NCBI GenBank assembly: GCA_029060755.1
Contig: JAIDTI010000079.1
Span: 1-38,120, forward strand
From: Ruminococcus sp.
GTDB taxonomy: Bacteria > Bacillota > Clostridia > Oscillospirales > Ruminococcaceae
Direction of reading: 5' to 3'
DNA length: 38,120 nt
Part shown: positions 34,462 through 38,120 of the stretch, piece after piece
How the letters are laid out: each line of letters begins with the position of its first letter
How positions within the stretch are numbered: the stretch's first letter is position 1
The notes under the pieces: generated by a model
Database searches by the model: none
What the model saw: only the letters and a program-made list of their open reading frames with translations
Told to the model about the DNA's origin: nothing
Translations under genes and position numbers: made by a program

Positions 34462-34565
34462 GGCAAGCTATCTGATAACATACAATCCAGTTCAACTATG
34501 CTTTTTTCATAAATGACAATTCTAAAAGGAAGTTATCTGATAAGTTGAAACGGGGTACGCTTGCC
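34462..34565 (-). repeat. pseudoknot element, copy A (last, terminator-proximal)
   Basis: 104 nt. P1 GGCAAGC/GCTTGCC; Y GATAAC/GTTATC; X is TTCAAC/GTTGAA plus partial extension. The constant block reads CTTCCTTTT, one change from the other copies. P1 is extended by CAG/CTG and followed directly by TTTTTTT on the minus strand. Confidence 0.75.
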
Positions 34566-34590
34566 ACTGTTATAGTTTTTTTGAATTTAC

Positions 34591-34683
34591 GGCAAGCCGA
34601 TTGATAATAGGCAGTCTGTACAGTATTATTTGCGTGACAGGCAATAAAAGTAAGCTATCATAAAATGTACAGACACGCTTGCC
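34591..34683 (-). repeat. pseudoknot element, copy B
   Basis: 93 nt, the most compact copy. P1 GGCAAGC/GCTTGCC; X GTCTGTACA/TGTACAGAC, nine perfect pairs; Y TGATAG/TTATCA with one G-U pair, the weakest Y of the set. Confidence 0.75.
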
Positions 34684-34697
34684 GAATTTTTAATTAA

Positions 34698-34792
34698 GAC
34701 AAGCAGTTTCATAACATACAGCCTATACAAAAATGATATAGTTTCATCTTATGTAAAAGTAAGTTATAATGATTTGTATAAGCACGCTTGCC
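34698..34792 (-). repeat. pseudoknot element, copy C
   Basis: 95 nt. P1 GGCAAGC/GCTTGTC with one G-U; X GCTTATACAAA/TTTGTATAGGC, eleven pairs with one U-G; Y TTATAAC/GTTATGA with one U-G. All three wobble pairs exist only in minus-strand RNA. Confidence 0.78.
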
Positions 34793-34813
34793 TTGAGATG
34801 TTGCTTTATACAG

Positions 34814-34936
34814 CAGACTGATTGATAACATACAGCCCATGCAACGAAACACATAATCGGCGGTCTGTAAAGACCACTCCGATTCCCTATTTGTATCATA
34901 AAAGTAAGTTATCATCAAATTGCACGGGTACGCCTG
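34814..34936 (-). repeat. pseudoknot element, copy D (first, promoter-proximal)
   Basis: 123 nt. P1 is CAGGC/GTCTG, a different sequence from the other copies that still pairs (one G-U); X CCCGTGCAA/TTGCATGGG with one G-U; Y TGATAAC/GTTATCA perfect. The variable loop holds an extra hairpin (AATCGG … GGTCT/AGACC … CCGATT) absent from the other copies. Confidence 0.78.
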
Positions 34937-34958
34937 ATATATTATATGCAACATTGTT

Positions 34959-34987
34959 ATTATATCATATTTTCTGTACAATGTCAA
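34959..34987 (-). promoter_or_regulatory. sigma-A promoter of the pseudoknot array and TerD-metG-GGDEF operon
   Basis: On the minus strand TTGACA (34987-34982) and TATAAT (34964-34959) have a 17-nt spacer and an A-rich upstream stretch. The first pseudoknot element begins about 16 nt after the expected start site. Confidence 0.87.
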
Positions 34988-35031
34988 TAGTTTTTCTGAA
35001 AAAATATTCGTGATTTGTATTTTTTATTTTG

Positions 35032-35060
35032 TTGACAGGTTATTGATGATGTGATATAAT
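35032..35060 (+). promoter_or_regulatory. promoter of the lipoprotein gene
   Basis: TTGACA at 35032-35037 and TATAAT at 35055-35060, 17-nt spacer. It is divergent from the promoter at 34959-34987; the two -35 boxes are 44 nt apart. Confidence 0.83.
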
Positions 35061-35095
35061 TATTATACATCTGAAAAGAAAGTGAGAGTTAATAT

Positions 35096-35557
35096 ATGTT
35101 ATTGAAAAGAAGTTTTATTGTTTCCATTATGTTGGTTATCTGCGTATGCCTGTTCAGCTGTAATGATAAGCCAAAGACAAAAAAATCTGCATCAGATTCA
35201 AAATACACCCTTACAGAATTAGTTTCTGCTGGTGATTACGTCAATGAAGATGACAAAAAAGCGGACTATATCAAAGTATCGGAAGATGATACAATTCAGC
35301 TTATGGGATTCAATGAAGCTGAATTTGTGGATTTTTACAGCAGTGCCATGAAAGAAAATGAGGTTACAGAGGAAGATTTCCTGAATTGGTTTCATAATCC
35401 GTATAATGTTGAGGTAGATGACGGCTATACCGAAAACACCTATAAAATTGGTTTACCGCTTATGGGTGAGGAGAAGAGTGTAAGATATATGGTCATATAT
35501 GACCCTGCCGAAAAGATTATGACATATCGTGGCAATAAATATAAGTTTAAGGAATAA
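35096..35557 (+). CDS. small lipoprotein of unknown function
   Basis: A 153-residue protein with a type II signal peptide: basic MLLKRS, a hydrophobic stretch and the lipobox LFSC with Cys23 as the lipidated residue. A Lys/Ser-rich tether follows, then an acidic globular part (about residues 40-153) with no recognised family. It should be anchored on the outer face of the membrane. It has its own promoter and shares a bidirectional terminator with the symporter gene. Confidence 0.8.
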   Translation: MLLKRSFIVSIMLVICVCLFSCNDKPKTKKSASDSKYTLTELVSAGDYVNEDDKKADYIKVSEDDTIQLMGFNEAEFVDFYSSAMKENEVTEEDFLNWFHNPYNVEVDDGYTENTYKIGLPLMGEEKSVRYMVIYDPAEKIMTYRGNKYKFKE

Positions 35558-35597
35558 AAAAATCCGTATGCAGTTTTTACGCTGTATACGGATTTTT
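35556..35597. terminator. bidirectional terminator between lipoprotein and symporter genes
   Basis: AATCCGTATGCAG (35561-35573) and CTGTATACGGATT (35582-35594) pair with one wobble, flanked by A and T tracts on both sides. The stem core repeats that of the terminator at 9421-9455. Confidence 0.88.
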
Positions 35598-35600
35598 GTA

Positions 35601-37181
35601 TCAGTTAAGACTGCTGAAAGCGTTTTCAACAACTTCTTTTTTCGGTGATTTTGTGAAACTGCTGACAAGCGGAACGATAATAATTGAGATTATCATTGCA
35701 AATGCTCCCGCATTGATTGGTGAAAGAAGATTAAGCGGACAGTTCAAATCAATGACAGCTTGTCTTATACCTGAAAATGCACTTATATTCATGCTGAAAA
35801 GCATCATATGTATAACAGTTATGCCGATACCTGTACAAAGACTTGCCCATACAGATGCAACAGATGCTTTTTTAAGGAAAAGTCCATACATGAAAGGTCC
35901 TAAAAATGCACCTGATAATGCGCCCCATGAATACGACATGAGAGTTGATATTGAGGCATTTTTGTTGCAGGCAATTATTACAGAAATAACAAGGAATACT
36001 GCGATAAATATACGGATTGTGAGCATCTGTTTCTTGTCATCGAAATTCTTTACACGGGGTTTGATTAAATCATTTGTGAGGGTTGAACTTGATGTAAGAA
36101 CAAGTGACGAAAGAGTTGAAAGAGATGCAGAAAGTACAAGCACAACAATAAGTCCAATGAGCATATTCGGGAGTGCTTCCTGAATGAGAGCAGGTACCAT
36201 TGTATCAAAAACAGGTTTTCCGTTGACTGTTTCAATAAATGCCTTGCCTGTTTCATTTTCATTGAGAGTACAGTATAAGCGGACAAATCCACCCATAAAA
36301 TACGAACCTCCGGCAACGACGATAGCGAATAAAGTTGAAATTACAGCACCTTTTTTTATTGCGTTCTCATCTTTGATTGCATAGAATTTCTGCACCATTT
36401 GAGGAAGTCCCCATGTGCCAAGGGAAGTGAGGAGTACAACACCGAAAAGGTTAATCGGGTCAGGACCAAAGAGTGAACCAAGCGTATTGGCAGGGGTGCT
36501 GTTGTCTGAAATAAGATTAAGACCGTCAATGGCAGATGCAAGACCATTTTTCTTGTTTACAGTAAGAAATACTACTGTGGCAATTCCGATAAGCATTATA
36601 ATTCCCTGAAAGAAGTCGTTTAATGCTGTAGCTTTGTAACCTCCGAGAGTTACATATATAGCCGAAAGAACAGCCATGAGAATTATTATGATAGTACCGC
36701 CGTTTTCACCTAAATCAAACACCATGCCGAAAAGACGGGATAATCCGTTGTAAACAGATGCTGTATACGGTATCAGGAATATGAATACGATAAGAGCAGA
36801 TGCTGTTTTGAGTGACTGCGAATCGAAACGATGTTCAAAATATTCGGGCATTGTTTTAGCTCCGAGATGATTCGTCATAAGACGAGTACGTCTGCCAAGC
36901 AGAAAGAACGGAATAAGACTGCCGATTATAGCGTTTCCTATGCCGACCCATGTTGCAGATACACCATAACTCCAGCCGAACTGTCCTGCATATCCGATAA
37001 ATACAACGGCTGAAAAATACGTTGTACCATAGGAAAATGCCGTAAGCCATGAGCCTACACTTCTCCCGCCAAGCATAAAGTCATTTGTTGATTTTGTGCG
37101 TTTAGAGGTATAAAAACCGATTCCGACCATCATAGCAACATATATTGCCAATATGACAAATGTTGCGGTTTTTGAACCCAT
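35601..37181 (-). CDS. sodium:solute symporter family transporter
   Basis: A 526-residue integral membrane protein with about 13 helices of the SSS/PutP family. Landmarks are STNDFMLGGRSVGSWLTAFSYGTTYFSAVVFIGYAGQFG in the first helices, YVTLGGYKATALNDFFQG (family motif GGxxAVxxTDxxQ), and SASLSTLSSLVLTSSSTLTNDL, which contains residues of the second Na+ site. It takes up an organic solute with Na+; the substrate could be proline, pantothenate or a monocarboxylate and cannot be decided here. Na+ coupling fits the Na+-exporting decarboxylase encoded at 12908-16344. The promoter lies at 37241-37269. Confidence 0.92.
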   Translation of the reverse strand: MGSKTATFVILAIYVAMMVGIGFYTSKRTKSTNDFMLGGRSVGSWLTAFSYGTTYFSAVVFIGYAGQFGWSYGVSATWVGIGNAIIGSLIPFFLLGRRTRLMTNHLGAKTMPEYFEHRFDSQSLKTASALIVFIFLIPYTASVYNGLSRLFGMVFDLGENGGTIIIILMAVLSAIYVTLGGYKATALNDFFQGIIMLIGIATVVFLTVNKKNGLASAIDGLNLISDNSTPANTLGSLFGPDPINLFGVVLLTSLGTWGLPQMVQKFYAIKDENAIKKGAVISTLFAIVVAGGSYFMGGFVRLYCTLNENETGKAFIETVNGKPVFDTMVPALIQEALPNMLIGLIVVLVLSASLSTLSSLVLTSSSTLTNDLIKPRVKNFDDKKQMLTIRIFIAVFLVISVIIACNKNASISTLMSYSWGALSGAFLGPFMYGLFLKKASVASVWASLCTGIGITVIHMMLFSMNISAFSGIRQAVIDLNCPLNLLSPINAGAFAMIISIIIVPLVSSFTKSPKKEVVENAFSSLN

Positions 37182-37219
37182 AAATAACCACTTCCTTTTT
37201 TATTTTTTTGCTTTAAATG

Positions 37220-37235
37220 AGTAAAGCTGTTTACT
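37220..37235 (-). promoter_or_regulatory. short inverted repeat at the symporter transcription start
   Basis: AGTAAA and TTTACT are perfect complements around GCTG, placed about 6 to 21 nt after the -10 box of the symporter promoter. It could be a repressor site; the arms are short. Confidence 0.35.
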
Positions 37236-37240
37236 GTAAC

Positions 37241-37269
37241 ATTATAATATAATTCTGCCTGTTTGTCAA
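37241..37269 (-). promoter_or_regulatory. promoter of the sodium:solute symporter gene
   Basis: On the minus strand TTGACA (37269-37264) and TATAAT (37246-37241) with a 17-nt spacer and an A-tract upstream. Confidence 0.85.
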
Positions 37270-37317
37270 TAGTTTTTTTACAAATAAAAGTTAAATATGT
37301 AAAATATATTTTTTCTA

Positions 37318-37346
37318 TTGACAAATTGAAATTTATGGTGTATAAT
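37318..37346 (+). promoter_or_regulatory. promoter of tRNA-Pro
   Basis: TTGACA at 37318-37323 and TATAAT at 37341-37346 with a 17-nt spacer, starting 13 nt before the mature tRNA. It runs opposite to the symporter promoter. Confidence 0.87.
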
Positions 37347-37358
37347 GTTATATGTTAT

Positions 37359-37435
37359 CGAGGTGTGGCTCAGTTTGGTAGAGCGCTACGTTCGGGACGT
37401 AGAAGCCGCAGGTTCGAATCCTGTCACCTCGACCA
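37359..37435 (+). tRNA. tRNA-Pro, anticodon CGG
   Basis: A full cloverleaf with CCA encoded. Acceptor stem CGAGGTG/CACCTCG, D arm GGCTCAG…GAGC, anticodon stem CTACG/CGTAG around the loop TTCGGGA with anticodon CGG at 37393-37395, and T arm with GGTTCGAATCC. It reads the rare proline codon CCG. It is a single-gene unit with its own promoter and terminator. Confidence 0.95.
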
Positions 37436-37436
37436 T

Positions 37437-37476
37437 AAAACCTGTATTTCGTGAATTTTTGAAATACAGGTTTTTG
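37437..37476 (+). terminator. terminator of the tRNA-Pro gene
   Basis: AAAACCTGTATTTC and GAAATACAGGTTTTT pair perfectly around a loop of about ten bases, followed by T. It stands directly after the CCA end. No separate promoter is clear before the next gene at 37508. Confidence 0.87.
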
Positions 37477-37507
37477 ATATTATATAAAATTTCAGGAGGT
37501 ATAAAAA

Positions 37508-38065
37508 ATGAAAAAAGAATTTTCATTTAAAGCTTTGGCAGAATATGGTGGTAGTATCAGGAGTGCAAATGAAAGTGGGTCAATAAATTCCAGTAGCAAG
37601 CCCGATATGAATTATCCTGTGGCGGAATATGAGAGTGAGGGCAATATTTGGAGTACAAATGAAATTTTGTCAATAAATTCCAGTGACAAGCCTTATATGA
37701 ATCATCCAGATGTTAAGAATACTCTTGAATATCTTTGTAAAATTAATGGGTATCTTGATAAGCAGATTCAGAAAGGGCGTGAAAAAGATACGGCAAGCAC
37801 AGGAATCCCTATGGAAAAACTTAAAGGAGGAGCATATGACCAAGCCAGCGATGCTAACGTTGGTGACGGTTCCAAAGAGCATGGAGGCAAAGGAACCAAA
37901 GGAGGACGTGAGATTTTGCGAGCAAAAGCATTTACAGAAGGAGAAATTATTGGTTATATAAAAGGGCTTAAGGAAGGTTACGAGATTGGTTGCAACAAAC
38001 AGGATTTATCTAATGAAAATTGTAGTAATGGTCTATTTGTCTACAATCCCGATGAACCTTTGTAA
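37508..38065 (+). CDS. hypothetical protein with internal duplication
   Basis: A 185-residue soluble protein of no recognised family. The N-terminal 70 residues hold two imperfect copies of about 28 residues (AEYGGSIRSANESGSINSSS… and AEYESEGNIWSTNEILSINSS…), each ending in a KP-x-MN-x-P segment. A Gly/Lys-rich low-complexity stretch (about 105-135) follows, and a helical C-terminal part with GEIIGYIKGLKEGYEIGCN. AGGAGG at 37494-37499 supports the ATG at 37508. No promoter is evident between the tRNA terminator and this gene, so expression may rely on read-through. It could be a lineage-specific protein. Confidence 0.65.
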   Translation: MKKEFSFKALAEYGGSIRSANESGSINSSSKPDMNYPVAEYESEGNIWSTNEILSINSSDKPYMNHPDVKNTLEYLCKINGYLDKQIQKGREKDTASTGIPMEKLKGGAYDQASDANVGDGSKEHGGKGTKGGREILRAKAFTEGEIIGYIKGLKEGYEIGCNKQDLSNENCSNGLFVYNPDEPL

Positions 38066-38120
38066 TTATTGAAAATAAATTTAAAATGATTCTGTCATTT
38101 CCTCAGTATTGATAAAATGC

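Larger units (their letters stand above)
34451..34952 (-). ncRNA. candidate ncRNA or leader: four tandem pseudoknot elements
   Basis: Read from the minus strand, a transcript starting near 34952 would pass through four diverged copies of one structure (D, C, B, A in transcription order) and end in seven U at 34457-34451. Each copy has a closing stem P1, and inside it two stems X and Y in the order X5', Y5', X3', Y3', which is a pseudoknot. Y is conserved (TGATAAC/GTTATCA), followed by the constant CTTACTTTT; X differs in each copy but stays paired (for instance GTCTGTACA/TGTACAGAC in B, CCCGTGCAA/TTGCATGGG in D). Pairings that break on the plus strand as A-C become G-U on the minus strand. 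P1 of the last copy is lengthened to 11 positions (CAGTGGCAAGC/GCTTGCCCCTG, one mismatch) and abuts the U run. No known RNA family was recognised. Confidence 0.75.

Noticed and set aside
32421..34495. Longer start of the TerD-like protein at 34495
   Set aside because: The extra 25 residues would lie in the RNA array end and lack a ribosome binding site, while the ATG at 34420 has GGAGGTGC at the right distance.
34451..34936. CRISPR array
   Set aside because: The repeats are 93-123 nt long, differ from each other, and have no uniform short direct repeats with spacers; no cas gene is present.
34451..34936. T-box or tandem T-box leader controlling metG
   Set aside because: No T-box sequence with the conserved GGGTGG-type bulge, no specifier loop and no GNRA-type stem I elements are seen, and the repeated unit is a pseudoknot.
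34462..34936. Four MITEs or other terminal-inverted-repeat mobile elements
   Set aside because: GGCAAGC ends look like short terminal repeats, but there are no target duplications, the copies are tandem, and inner stems covary in a way expected of RNA, not DNA transposition.

Overview
The window reads as an AT-rich chromosomal segment of an anaerobic low-GC Firmicute, most likely a Ruminococcus-like member of the Oscillospiraceae. This is inferred from gene content: RNase M5, the sporulation protein YunB, the DUF177-rpmF pair, the DUF512-der-plsY-gpsA cluster, a Na+-pumping decarboxylase, strong AGGAGG-type ribosome binding sites and textbook sigma-A promoters with 17-nt spacers. It looks like resident chromosome rather than a mobile island: no transposase, integrase or CRISPR array is visible.

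Layout. 1-325 holds only a doubtful protein remnant. 326-9455 is one long plus-strand operon from a consensus promoter: HIT protein, phosphoribosyltransferase, comEC, holA, rnmV, an MBOAT acyltransferase plus DHHW-like partner, an SDR, a membrane protein and an unknown protein, ending at a hairpin terminator. 9514-12779 holds yunB and a TetM-like ribosomal GTPase fused to a YacP/Rae1-type NYN nuclease. 12908-16344 encodes a four-subunit oxaloacetate decarboxylase Na+ pump. 16625-18809 holds two D,D-carboxypeptidase homologues, both apparently without catalytic residues. Then come pgi and a P-loop protein (18947-20751), DUF177 and L32 (20842-21509), and a housekeeping run DUF512-der-plsY-gpsA-asparagine synthase-like-gltX (21585-28914). 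A bidirectional terminator separates this from a minus-strand operon (34420 back to 28960): a TerD-domain protein, a divergent methionyl-tRNA synthetase and a PAS-GGDEF diguanylate cyclase. The right end carries a lipoprotein, a sodium:solute symporter, tRNA-Pro(CGG) and an unrecognised repeat-containing protein.

The most striking item is 34451-34987 on the minus strand. A perfect promoter is followed by four tandem, diverged copies of a 93-123-nt RNA element. Each copy can form a closing stem (GGCAAGC/GCTTGCC or a compensated variant) enclosing two interleaved stems, i.e. an H-type pseudoknot. The sequences of the stems differ between copies while pairing is largely kept, and most deviations become G-U pairs only when read from the minus strand. 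The closing stem of the last copy is extended and runs directly into seven U residues, so the array looks like a self-contained ncRNA or a terminating leader in front of the terD-like/metG/GGDEF operon. I do not recognise it as a known riboswitch, T-box or antitoxin RNA.

A second theme is loss of catalytic residues in several otherwise intact genes: the ComEC nuclease domain, the MBOAT and DHHW pair, both D,D-carboxypeptidases, the asparagine synthase glutaminase domain and the KMSKS loop of MetG. All are full reading frames, which suggests retained non-catalytic or altered roles rather than decay. These calls rest on motif reading by eye.
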